From: Klebsiella terrigena
GTDB lineage: Bacteria > Pseudomonadota > Gammaproteobacteria > Enterobacterales > Enterobacteriaceae
Direction of reading: 5' to 3'
DNA length: 64,000 bases
Assembly (NCBI RefSeq): GCF_006539725.1
Contig: NZ_BJNO01000001.1
Span: 186,001 to 250,000 of the forward strand
Part shown: in pieces, positions 9,294 through 17,015 of the stretch
Position numbering within the stretch: position 1 is the stretch's first letter
How the letters are laid out: every line of letters starts with the position of its first letter
Position numbers and translations under genes: made by a program
The notes under the pieces: generated by a model
What the model saw: the letters and a program-made list of their open reading frames with translations, nothing else
Told to the model about the DNA's origin: nothing
Databases searched by the model: none

Positions 9294-9320
9294 CCTCGTC
9301 GGCAGCCGCCGCCGGCGAGG
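9294..9320. terminator. Hairpin between convergent ydeP and lysE-type genes
   Basis: CCTCGTCGGC and GCCGGCGAGG form a 10-bp stem with one mismatch between the two converging stop codons. There is no T-run; a bidirectional transcription-stop role is inferred from position. Confidence 0.5.
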
Positions 9321-9327
9321 CCCCGTA

Positions 9328-9948
9328 TCAGCGCGGCGTCAGAATAAGCCTGATGCCCAGCGCAACAAAACCGGCGGCAAAGCCCAGGCTCAGACCCCGC
9401 AGGATCGCCGGGCGGGTGAGGACGTGGCGGCGCATGGCGGCGGAAAAGGCGCCATAGAGCATAAACACCAGCAGGGTCATCAGCATAAAAATGGCGCTCA
9501 GCTGCAGCATATCTTCCGTCGGCGAGGGGGATTCGCTGCGTATAAACTGCGGTAAAAACGCCAGAAAAAAGAGCGGAAGCTTGGGATTAAGCAGGTTTAT
9601 CAATACCGCGTGGGTGACGATTTTACCCGCGCTCCGCGCGGTATCTGCCGCGTCGAGGCGCAGAGAGCCGCGCTGTCTGAGGGTTATCCACGCCAGATAC
9701 AGCAACCAGGCGACGCCGAGATAGCGCACCCCCTCAAACGCCAGCGGGCTGCCGTGGAGAATGGCCGCCAGTCCGGTTACCGCCGCCAGCATATGAGGAA
9801 TAATCCCCAGCGTGCAGCCCAGCGCGGCGGCGTAGCTCATTCTGCTGCCGGCGGAGAGTCCGGTAGCAATGGTGTAGAGCGCGCCGGTGCCGGGGGCGAC
9901 GACAACGATCAGGGAGGTAATAAGAAATTCAGGCGTGATAAGCGACAT
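9328..9948 (-). CDS. LysE/RhtB-family amino-acid exporter
   Basis: It is a 206-residue inner-membrane exporter of the LysE/RhtB superfamily. About six hydrophobic helices are visible. The family signature near the N-terminus (APGTGALYTIATGLSAGSRM) matches the usual PGPxxxxxxxxxxxxG motif, with P-G-T in place of P-G-P. A second conserved block, LLNPKLPLFFLAFLPQF, follows. The open frame extends further upstream to 10263, but the first family-like residue is the Met at 9948 (MSLITPEF), so that start is used. It probably exports a neutral or branched amino acid. An AraC regulator lies 80 bases upstream on the same strand. Confidence 0.87.
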   Translation of the reverse strand: MSLITPEFLITSLIVVVAPGTGALYTIATGLSAGSRMSYAAALGCTLGIIPHMLAAVTGLAAILHGSPLAFEGVRYLGVAWLLYLAWITLRQRGSLRLDAADTARSAGKIVTHAVLINLLNPKLPLFFLAFLPQFIRSESPSPTEDMLQLSAIFMLMTLLVFMLYGAFSAAMRRHVLTRPAILRGLSLGFAAGFVALGIRLILTPR

Positions 9949-10028
9949 AGCATGCTCTTCGTTTAAGGGGAAAGAGCCTGAGTATTTCGCAGCGAAGCCG
10001 GCGCGTATTGAACAAAATTGCAGGCAGG

Positions 10029-10832
10029 CTAGCCGATTGCGGTGAGGTAGTATCCCGGCGTCATCCCGAACTGCTTCAGGAAGGCGCGGGTGAAGTGGCT
10101 CTGATCGGCGAAGCCCGCCATAAGCGCCGCTTCGGCCAGGCCGTTCCCCTCCGCCAGCAGCCTGCGAGCCAGCCGCACGCGGGACTGGATCAGATAGGCG
10201 TGCGGGGTGATCCCGGTTGCGCGGGCGAAGCCGCGTATCAGCTGGAAACGGCTGATACCGCAAAGCGCGGCGAGATGCTCGAGGGTTATCTTATTTTCCG
10301 GCGCATCGTCGAGATACTCTTTTGCCAGAGCGATGCCCGGCGAGCCGGGCTCTCCCGGCGGCTTCACCAGCAGGTGGCGGCGGGAGATCTGCATCAGGCA
10401 GAGAAGAAAGGCTTCCTCCACGGCGCCGCCGTCGGGGGACGCGGCGCGGATTTCGCTGAACATGCGCGCCATCAGCCCGTTCAGCTGAGGATCCTCAACC
10501 ACCGGGCGCAGGATAATATCCTCCGCCTTTGCGCCCTCGGGGAGCGCCTGCTCAACCAAAAGGGGATCGATATACAGCATCTGCCAGCCGCGAGGGCCGT
10601 GCAGCGGCGCGCCGTCGTGAATTTCGCCGGGGTTGACCATAATGACGTTGCCGGCAGCGGCGTCAACTTTGCCGATATGGCTCCACGAACGCTGGGCGCC
10701 GTGGGTAAACACGCCGATGCCGAACCGGTCGTGAGAGTGGCGGGAGAAGCTGTGCTCGGTCAATAGCGACAGCGCTTCGAGCCCGGCGACCGGAACTTTG
10801 TGCTGCTCAACCTGATGTACATAGCGCTTCAC
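10029..10832 (-). CDS. AraC-family transcriptional regulator
   Basis: It is a 267-residue protein with an N-terminal cupin-type ligand domain (SRHSHDRFGIGVFTHG, about residues 30-45) and a C-terminal pair of helix-turn-helix motifs (about 165-265). The second one carries the AraC signature (AALMAGFADQSHFTRAFLKQFGMTPGYY). This subtype often regulates an adjacent LysE-type exporter, and one follows 80 bases downstream in the same direction. The ligand is unknown; an amino acid is a guess from the neighbour. Confidence 0.9.
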   Translation of the reverse strand: MKRYVHQVEQHKVPVAGLEALSLLTEHSFSRHSHDRFGIGVFTHGAQRSWSHIGKVDAAAGNVIMVNPGEIHDGAPLHGPRGWQMLYIDPLLVEQALPEGAKAEDIILRPVVEDPQLNGLMARMFSEIRAASPDGGAVEEAFLLCLMQISRRHLLVKPPGEPGSPGIALAKEYLDDAPENKITLEHLAALCGISRFQLIRGFARATGITPHAYLIQSRVRLARRLLAEGNGLAEAALMAGFADQSHFTRAFLKQFGMTPGYYLTAIG

Positions 10833-11033
10833 CTTGCCCCTCCGTTTACCGATAGCCCTGTACCCAGTTTGGCAGCGTCAGCCCTTAAATCAAGCGCGCG
10901 GCGCGTTTGGCGGCGCCGGCGGCGGGCATTTTTAGGCCTTAAAATAACATTTGGCTAACATATTTGGGCTACACTAGCGCTCTGTATCGCGCTGGCGCAC
11001 CATAACGCGCGGGCGCAAATAAGTGGATCAATC

Positions 11034-11915
11034 ATGGATATTAAACAGCTCAAGTACCTGATCGCCCTCGACCGGACCCGCCATTTTGGCCAGGCCGCAG
11101 CGGCCTGTCATATCACCCAGCCGACGCTCTCGATGCGCATTCGCAGCCTGGAAGAGGAGCTGAACCTCGTGCTGATCCAGCGCGGGCAGCGCTTCGAGGG
11201 CTTTACTCCCGAAGGGGAACGCATTCTGGCGTGGGCGCGGGCGCTGCTCGCCGCCCACGACGGGCTGGAGGCGGAGGCGGCCATTTGCCGCGGGCAGATG
11301 GTTGGCCAGCTCCGGGTCGGCATGGTGCCGCTGGCCAGCCTCAACCCGATGCAGCTGATTAAGCCCCTGAGCGAAAAGTATCCCGAGCTGCAGTTTAGCC
11401 TGCTGTCGCTGACCTCGGAGCAGATTATCGATGGCGTGAGCCGTAACCAGCTCGACCTCGGGATCTGTTATCTGCATCACGTCGATAGCCAGCTTTTCAA
11501 CGTGCAGTGGCTCCCGGCGACCCGGATGGGGCTGCTGCACGATCGGCGCCACTTTCAGTTCGCTGCGGGGATCCCCGACTGGGAGACGCTGGCCGCATTG
11601 CCGCTCGGCTTTCTCACCAAAGGGATGTACTACCGCGAATCGATCGAAATGAGCTTTAAGGGCAAAGGGCTGACGCCGAAATACGTCTTTGAAAGCGACT
11701 CCACGTTCCAGATCATACAGGCGGTGCAGGCGGGCATCTGCTGCGCCATTATGCCGCTCAACAACGGTCTGGAGGCGCTGAGCGACAACCTGGAGATTAT
11801 CCCAATTGCCGAAACGGCAGTGGATTCGATGCTGGCGCTGATTATGCGCAATCAAGAGCCGGTGTCGTCGCTGGCGGAAAAATGCTTTGCCGACGCGCAG
11901 GCGATATTTGGCTAA
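11034..11915 (+). CDS. LysR-family transcriptional regulator
   Basis: It is a 293-residue LysR regulator beginning MDIKQLKYLIALDRTRHFGQ. The DNA-binding helix-turn-helix is at residues 18-37 (QAAAACHITQPTLSMRIRSL), followed by a type-2 periplasmic-binding fold with a conserved hydrophobic GICYLHHVD region. It is transcribed divergently from the AraC gene, 201 bases away, and convergently with the MFS gene. It could regulate either or act elsewhere. The start is supported by a T-rich leader and a lack of other in-frame ATGs. Confidence 0.88.
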   Translation: MDIKQLKYLIALDRTRHFGQAAAACHITQPTLSMRIRSLEEELNLVLIQRGQRFEGFTPEGERILAWARALLAAHDGLEAEAAICRGQMVGQLRVGMVPLASLNPMQLIKPLSEKYPELQFSLLSLTSEQIIDGVSRNQLDLGICYLHHVDSQLFNVQWLPATRMGLLHDRRHFQFAAGIPDWETLAALPLGFLTKGMYYRESIEMSFKGKGLTPKYVFESDSTFQIIQAVQAGICCAIMPLNNGLEALSDNLEIIPIAETAVDSMLALIMRNQEPVSSLAEKCFADAQAIFG

Positions 11916-11971
11916 GCGGTCCGGCGTTTGCTGGCGTTACTTTCGCTCAGCCAGCGGCATACGCGCCGCCG

Positions 11972-11998
11972 TTGCCGCCGGAAGCATTCCGGCGGCAA
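11972..11998. terminator. Hairpin between convergent LysR and MFS genes
   Basis: TTGCCGCCGGAA-gca-TTCCGGCGGCAA is a perfect 12-bp stem between the converging ends. It lacks an adjacent T-run but is well placed as a bidirectional terminator. Confidence 0.6.
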
Positions 11999-12007
11999 GG
12001 CGTGTGG

Positions 12008-13417
12008 TTAGATTTTTTCGAGGCTGATTCCGCGTGTTTTGGGCCCGAAAATACCGACCGAGAGCATCACCATCAGCATGCTGGCCACGATAAAGCTGAT
12101 CACCCCCGGCGCACCGGCGTACTGCAGAATGATGCCGATCAGAATGCTGGTGATGGCCGTCGAGAGGCGGCTGAACGAGTAGCAGAAGCCGACCGCCCGG
12201 GCGCGAATGTGGGTCGGGAACACCTCGGCCTGATAGGCGTGATAGCTGATGGTCAGCCAGGCGTTGGACCAGGTGATCATAAAGCCGCAGATAACCAGCA
12301 TTACCGGACTATTTTGCAGGGCGAAAAGGGTGCCGAACACCACCGTCATCAGCGCGGAGAGCACGATCTGCCATTTGTTCTCGAAGCGGTGAACAAAGCG
12401 GGTGCAGAACAGGCAGCCAATCGGATAGGCGAGAGTAATGAAAAAGGCGTACAGCAGGCTGTGGGTTATGCTCGCGCCCTGGCCTGAGAGCAGCGCCGGC
12501 AGCCAGTTGCCGAAGCCAAAAAAGCCGATCGCCTGGAAGAAGTTCATGACCATCAGCATGATGGTGCGTTTGCGATACTCCGGCGCCCAAATCTCCTTGA
12601 AGGTACCGGTCTGCGTTTTCGTTGTCCCGGCCTGGATCCGGTGCTGCGGCGAGGGGGCAATACCGCAGCGCTGCTCCATCTCACACATCACCACATGGGC
12701 GTCGTCGTTGCGGCCTTTGACTTCCAGCCAGCGGGCCGATTCCGGCAGCTTCTTGCGAATGACCCAGATAACCAGCGAGCAGAGCGCGCCGAAGATAATG
12801 ACCCAGCGCCAGCCGCTCAGGCCGAACAGGGTGATCGGCACCAGCATCCATGACATCAGCGCCACGGCGGGCACCGAGAGAAACTGAATGAAAAAGGCAA
12901 AGGCGAAAGCTTTGTTGCGCAGGTGGGTGGGCACCCATTCGCTTAAGTAGGTGTCGATGGTGACCAGCTCAATTCCGAGGCCAATCCCGACGAGGAAACG
13001 GAAGAAAATAACCCCCTCCGCGCTGCTCTGAAACGCCATCAGCAGCGAGAATACGCCGTACCAGGCGAGCGCAAACATAAAGGTCAGGCGGCGGCCGAGC
13101 TTATCCGCCAGCGGCGCGAGGAGGCTGGCACCGATAAACAGGCCGAAAAAGGTCGCCGAGGCGAAGGCGGCCTGATCCGATATGCCGAAAATACCCTGCT
13201 CGCCGACGTGAAAGATATTCTCCGCCAGCAGGCCGGTGCTGATGTACCCGGTCTGAAAAAGATCGTACAGCTCGAAGAAACCACCGAGCGCCAGCAGGGT
13301 GATAAATGACCACAGGCCGAAGGAGGCAGGCAGGGCATCGATGCGGCTGGTCAGGCTGGAGTGGGGCTGTCCTGCGGGGGCAAAGGGCGCATCCCTCAGA
13401 ACGTGGGTGGTAGACAT
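12008..13417 (-). CDS. MFS transporter (sugar-porter/metabolite:H+ symporter type)
   Basis: It is a 469-residue major-facilitator protein with twelve predicted membrane helices. The loop 2-3 signature is PLADKLGRR (about residues 102-110) and the loop between helices 8 and 9 is comparatively degenerate. The central PESARWLEVKGR segment and the C-terminal PETRG-like PKTRGISLE tail are typical of the sugar-porter/YaaU-like branch, whose members carry organic acids or sugars. The start is ATG 13417 with GAGGAAAAT before it. It is separate from its neighbours; the upstream region carries a 12-bp tandem repeat. The substrate is not predictable. Confidence 0.88.
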   Translation of the reverse strand: MSTTHVLRDAPFAPAGQPHSSLTSRIDALPASFGLWSFITLLALGGFFELYDLFQTGYISTGLLAENIFHVGEQGIFGISDQAAFASATFFGLFIGASLLAPLADKLGRRLTFMFALAWYGVFSLLMAFQSSAEGVIFFRFLVGIGLGIELVTIDTYLSEWVPTHLRNKAFAFAFFIQFLSVPAVALMSWMLVPITLFGLSGWRWVIIFGALCSLVIWVIRKKLPESARWLEVKGRNDDAHVVMCEMEQRCGIAPSPQHRIQAGTTKTQTGTFKEIWAPEYRKRTIMLMVMNFFQAIGFFGFGNWLPALLSGQGASITHSLLYAFFITLAYPIGCLFCTRFVHRFENKWQIVLSALMTVVFGTLFALQNSPVMLVICGFMITWSNAWLTISYHAYQAEVFPTHIRARAVGFCYSFSRLSTAITSILIGIILQYAGAPGVISFIVASMLMVMLSVGIFGPKTRGISLEKI

Positions 13418-13796
13418 ATTATTATTTTCCTCAGATAAAATGTTTGCCTGCTAATGTTAATTGATTGTTAATAGTATTAAATTTTTAATCACCCGCTCTA
13501 TATCCATTCTTCAGATGGATATCTGGTTAATTTTCTCAGGGGTTGTGGAATACGCTGGTTTTTCGCGATCGGGCGCCGTGGATTTGAATGAAATGACTAA
13601 CGGGCCGCAGGATCAGGTTTGGGTGGCGAAGACGGGAGAGGGGATTAGCGTCGCGAAGCGTATCGATGTTGTTATCGATATCGTTATCAATGTCGTTATC
13701 GATGTCGTTATCAATGTCACTATCGATGACGCCCCGGCGTAACCGCCGCCGCCGGCGGACGGGGATGACTCATCCGGACTCGTTGCGCCCAGGCGT
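13418..13796. other. 379-bp intergenic region with promoter and repeat, no convincing gene
   Basis: It holds the AT-rich promoter area of the MFS gene (13418-13510) and, further out, a run of 12-bp repeats. A TTG-initiated 93-codon forward frame crosses it. That frame has no ribosome site and its tail is simply the translated repeat, so it is not called as a gene. Confidence 0.6.
13661..13732 (+). repeat. Six tandem 12-bp units, consensus TATCRATGTCGT
   Basis: Six contiguous 12-base units begin at 13661, 13673, 13685, 13697, 13709 and 13721. They alternate TATCGATG and TATCAATG, and the last two diverge at their ends. The period of 12 keeps the reading frame in all six frames. The function is unknown; copy number would be prone to slippage. 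Confidence 0.9.
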
Positions 13797-14315
13797 TTAC
13801 TGTAAGCGGATATCATTCTCTTTCGCCCACTTTCTTAAGCGTCCGCAGGCATTCGCATAAGGTGACGACGTGTTAAATGAGATCATTCGCCCCATCGTCC
13901 ATTTTGTGTACCAGGGCTTTGCGTACAAAATGTCATCGCCGCGCTCGTCAATCAGCCGCACTATCTCATTGTTGACCGTCTGCAGCTCAGCGATTAGCGA
14001 GCTGTAGCTTAAATCCCTGTAGTCTGAGTAAAATTTTTGCGCCAGAAGGCCAAGCTGATTCCATTTATAGCCGGTCTCCGGAAAATCGACGGCGAGCCCT
14101 TTAGCATCAGAAACGATCCACTTTACGACCAGCGCATTCCAGCCCAGCAGGTAAGAAACGAGGTTATGAATGCTCATCTGGCTGCCTTTGGCGTGGCCAT
14201 CCATTGCACGCTCTGCGGTAAGTTCTGCCGGTATGGCATGCAGGTAGCCGATTAATTTGTCGAAGTTTTTATCGATAGCGCTGAGTAATTCTGATTTTGT
14301 TTGCGGCACACTCAT
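13797..14315 (-). CDS. ClbS/DfsB-family four-helix-bundle protein
   Basis: It is a 172-residue cytoplasmic protein of the ClbS/DfsB family (DinB-like four-helix bundle). Family features include the start MSVPQTKSELLSAIDKNFDK, the MSIHNLVSYLLGWNALVVKW helix, and the C-terminal TSSPYANACGRLRKWAK motif. ClbS protects colibactin producers by hydrolysing the cyclopropane warhead. No colibactin (clb) genes are seen here, so this orphan may detoxify another reactive compound or have a different role. The start ATG at 14315 follows GAGAGGGAATTCTTT. Confidence 0.88.
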   Translation of the reverse strand: MSVPQTKSELLSAIDKNFDKLIGYLHAIPAELTAERAMDGHAKGSQMSIHNLVSYLLGWNALVVKWIVSDAKGLAVDFPETGYKWNQLGLLAQKFYSDYRDLSYSSLIAELQTVNNEIVRLIDERGDDILYAKPWYTKWTMGRMISFNTSSPYANACGRLRKWAKENDIRLQ

Positions 14316-14480
14316 AAAGAATTCCCTCTCACGTCAGGTTCGGTATACGCGCAAATAGTAGCGCTGAAAATGAGCCCTGGCGCACGCTGAGGCCACAAAG
14401 TTGTGAATGCCGTATCTTTCCCCGCTCTCTGTGGCCTGTTTTCCGTCCTCCCACTGCGGGGAAGAGTACCGCACCGATCT

Positions 14481-15323
14481 TCAGTCCTGCTGATAGGCAA
14501 TCCGGTAACCGTCGTCAACGGCTTCCAGCCGGGCAAAGCCGGCGCTGGCGAGGTGCATGCCGGCAATCAGCCACTGCTCGCCTGCCGCCTGCGCCAGAAT
14601 ACGTCTCCGGGTGTCTGCCGCCTCGGCGGGGTCGGCGTCAAAGGCGACTGCGACGGCCGGCAGGGCCGACTGAATGTGCGGGAAATGCACAATGTCGCCC
14701 CAGATCAGCAGGGGCTTATCGCCGGCATCGATACGAAATCCGCTGTGACCCGGCGTGTGCCCGGGCAGCCAGACCGGATGAATGCCGGGGAGCACCTCAT
14801 CGCCCGTTAGCAGGTTTACCCGCCCCTCATAGCCTGCCAGGGCGCGGCGAAACAGCGCGAAGTTACCCTGAACCCGCTCGCTGGCGCGCATCATCAGAAC
14901 GTCATCCTGCCAGTATGCGATCTCGCGGGGATGCACATAGAGCCGCGCATTTTTATAGACGGCTTCGCCGTCGGCATCGAGCAGTCCGCCAATATGGTCG
15001 GGGTGACCGTGCGTCAGCAGGATCGTATCGACGTCGGCTGGCGCGATGCCCAGCTGGCGAAGGTGCTCGGGGAGCTGACCTCCGGCGTTATTCCGACCGC
15101 CGGTGCCGGAATCGACGAGGATCGTGCGCCCTCGGCCGCGGATCAGATAGGCGTTGATATGCAACGCCTGCGGGTCAGCTACCCCGGCCGCGCGCTGCCT
15201 TTCATCCGCTTGCGCCGGATCAATGCCGGAGAGGATGCCGAGGCTGACGGACATATTCCCGTCGCTCAACGCGGTCACCTGATAATCGCCAACCCGACGG
15301 CTGATGGGTTTAATTATGCTCAT
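14481..15323 (-). CDS. MBL-fold metallo-hydrolase (lactonase-like)
   Basis: It is a 280-residue cytoplasmic metallo-beta-lactamase-fold hydrolase with an intact dinuclear zinc motif, LLTHGHPDHIGGL (about residues 103-115). The remaining ligands sit in GHTPGHSG and an IWGDIVHFP segment. The layout matches AHL-lactonase-like and other small-ester hydrolases. There is no signal peptide. Its start overlaps the end of the upstream gene by 14 bases, so the two are translationally coupled. It is under probable control of the divergent LysR gene at 15995. The substrate is unknown. Confidence 0.88.
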   Translation of the reverse strand: MSIIKPISRRVGDYQVTALSDGNMSVSLGILSGIDPAQADERQRAAGVADPQALHINAYLIRGRGRTILVDSGTGGRNNAGGQLPEHLRQLGIAPADVDTILLTHGHPDHIGGLLDADGEAVYKNARLYVHPREIAYWQDDVLMMRASERVQGNFALFRRALAGYEGRVNLLTGDEVLPGIHPVWLPGHTPGHSGFRIDAGDKPLLIWGDIVHFPHIQSALPAVAVAFDADPAEAADTRRRILAQAAGEQWLIAGMHLASAGFARLEAVDDGYRIAYQQD

Positions 15324-15852
15324 GAATGCCTCCTTGTTGGGGATACAGCTGGTCGGTTATCGGCCGATACAGACAGATATCCGCCGCAGCGGCGAGCAGG
15401 CGGGCTTTGTCTGCCGGAATCACGTATGCCAGCCGGTCTTCAGGGGCGCTATCCAGACCGGCGGCCCGCAGCAGCCACGGCCGGTAGCCCAGCTCGTGGT
15501 CAATAAAGTCGAGGGGTTGCCCGGTGAGCAGCAGGATCTGCTCTGCGGCCACCGCCGGAGCTGGCTCCTCACACTGATAAAGACCGCGACGCCAGTCGCC
15601 GATATTGGCCTGCCACTGCGCAAAGCTGCCGCCTCCCTTGAGACGGTACTCCGCGCCGGCGAGGACCGCGGCATCGCGAACGGTGTGAATGGCCAGCCAG
15701 GCCGGGCAGCCCGGGGTGAGGGCCCTGAAGCGCTGGGAGGTGCTGAAGCCGTCAACGCTCAGCAGCGCCGGGAGCTTCACCCGGGTGTAAAAATCATTCC
15801 ATTCGGCTTCGCTTGTCGGGTCGGTATAGGTGCATTCAACGGTATAAAGCAT
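15310..15852 (-). CDS. Conserved hypothetical protein, putative dimeric alpha/beta-barrel
   Basis: It is 180 residues starting MLYTVECTYTDPTSEAEWND. The open frame extends to 15885, but MLYTVE is the natural start. The first part (beta strand, acidic loop, YTRVKLPALLSVDGFSTSQRF) looks like a ferredoxin-like dimeric barrel of the EthD/ABM kind. The second half is less recognisable. The 3-prime end overlaps the metallo-hydrolase start (ATGAGCATAATTAA), so the pair forms a tight operon divergent from a LysR gene. The function is unknown; a small-molecule-degrading pathway is inferred from context only. Confidence 0.7.
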   Translation of the reverse strand: MLYTVECTYTDPTSEAEWNDFYTRVKLPALLSVDGFSTSQRFRALTPGCPAWLAIHTVRDAAVLAGAEYRLKGGGSFAQWQANIGDWRRGLYQCEEPAPAVAAEQILLLTGQPLDFIDHELGYRPWLLRAAGLDSAPEDRLAYVIPADKARLLAAAADICLYRPITDQLYPQQGGIHEHN

Positions 15853-15948
15853 AAACGGGCCTCTGCATGAAGGTGAACAGCGCATTGCTGATGTTTCGTC
15901 ATGTTACTGGCTGTATTTAGCCGCCTGAATCGATATTATCTCATCATG

Positions 15949-15967
15949 TAGTGACATTTCGTCACTA
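15949..15967. promoter_or_regulatory. Dyad operator in divergent LysR promoter region
   Basis: TAGTGAC-ATTTC-GTCACTA is a perfect 7-bp dyad with a 5-bp spacer, 27 bases before the LysR start and about 97 bases before the divergent operon. It fits a regulator recognition site, probably for the LysR protein itself. Confidence 0.6.
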
Positions 15968-15994
15968 AAGGTACTCATATCCAGGGGCGCTATC

Positions 15995-16888
15995 ATGCGA
16001 AGAAAACTGCCCAGCAGCGCGTCGTTACAGGCGTTTGAAGCGGCGGCAAGGCACGGTAATTTTGCCCGCGCCGCGGAGGAACTCTCCCTGACCGAAGGCG
16101 CGGTCAGCCGGCAGATTGGGCGACTTGAGGCCCTGCTGAACTGCCGATTGTTCGACCGCACCGGAACCCGCGTGCGGCTGAACCCGAACGGCGCGCGCTA
16201 CGCCCACCGCGTGCGCGAAACGCTTGAGCGCCTCGACCGGGACACCCAGTACCTGACGGGAATGGCAGACGGCAGCCGCAGCCTCGAAATCGCCGTGCTG
16301 CCGACCTTCGCCAGCCGCTGGCTGATCCCGCGCCTCAGCGGTTTTAACCGCCGGTACCCGGATATCACGCTGAATATTGCGGCCCATACGGACCCCTTTA
16401 TTCTGACCGGCAGCGGGTTTGACGCGGCGGTTCATTTTGAGCACCCGGCGTGGGCCGGAATGCGTATCCGCTTTCTGCTCCAGGAAAAGCTGGTCCCGGT
16501 GTGCCATCCCTCGCTGCTGACCGCGCGGGACAGCGGCGAGCAGCTGAACGCGCTGCCGCGTATTCACCGACGGCAAAATCCGGATGCGTGGCAGCGCTAC
16601 GCCGAGGAGAGCGGCATCGCGCTGGACAATCCGTCCCGGGGCGTGCGCTACGATCTGCATGAAATGGCCATCTCCGCCGTGCAGGCCGGGCTTGGCGTTG
16701 CGCTGGTGCCGCAGGTGTACGTCGAAAACGAGCTCAGCAGCGGGGCGCTGGTTGCCCCCTGGCCGGTTTCCGCGCGGCTGAACAAAAATTTCTGCCTGGT
16801 CAAGCCGGTTGAAACGGGGATTAACGAGAGCGCATTAGAGGATTTTGAGCGCTGGCTGGTGGCGGAAATCAGCGGCGAACCGGCATAA
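15995..16888 (+). CDS. LysR-family regulator, GcvA-like subgroup
   Basis: It is 297 residues. The N-terminus MRRKLPSSASLQAFEAAARH, with RAAEELSLTEGAVSRQIGRLE as the helix-turn-helix, is typical of the GcvA/AmpR-like subgroup. The effector domain follows from about residue 90. It is transcribed divergently from the hypothetical/metallo-hydrolase pair, with a dyad operator between them, so it probably regulates them and itself. It is followed immediately by a terminator overlapping its stop codon. Confidence 0.9.
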   Translation: MRRKLPSSASLQAFEAAARHGNFARAAEELSLTEGAVSRQIGRLEALLNCRLFDRTGTRVRLNPNGARYAHRVRETLERLDRDTQYLTGMADGSRSLEIAVLPTFASRWLIPRLSGFNRRYPDITLNIAAHTDPFILTGSGFDAAVHFEHPAWAGMRIRFLLQEKLVPVCHPSLLTARDSGEQLNALPRIHRRQNPDAWQRYAEESGIALDNPSRGVRYDLHEMAISAVQAGLGVALVPQVYVENELSSGALVAPWPVSARLNKNFCLVKPVETGINESALEDFERWLVAEISGEPA

Positions 16889-16904
16889 CGGGCGCCGTTT
16901 TTTT
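16887..16904 (+). terminator. Intrinsic terminator overlapping the LysR stop codon
   Basis: AACGG-GCG-CCGTT followed by a run of seven T residues begins inside the stop codon. The stem is short but the T-run is good. Confidence 0.6.
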
Positions 16905-17015
16905 GCCGCCGGTGCGGTTAACGCTCTCCGGCTGGCCTGGGTGTGGTCAAGGCAAGCAATTGTCCCTACACTGCCGTCGTTGAACCGCCGCCGCTGACCC
17001 AGAAAGGAGAGAATC

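Noticed and set aside
13461-13742. Forward 93-codon open frame with Ile/Val/Asp repeats
   Set aside because: It starts with TTG without a ribosome site, and its repetitive tail is just translation of the 12-bp DNA repeat; the other frames look equally open.
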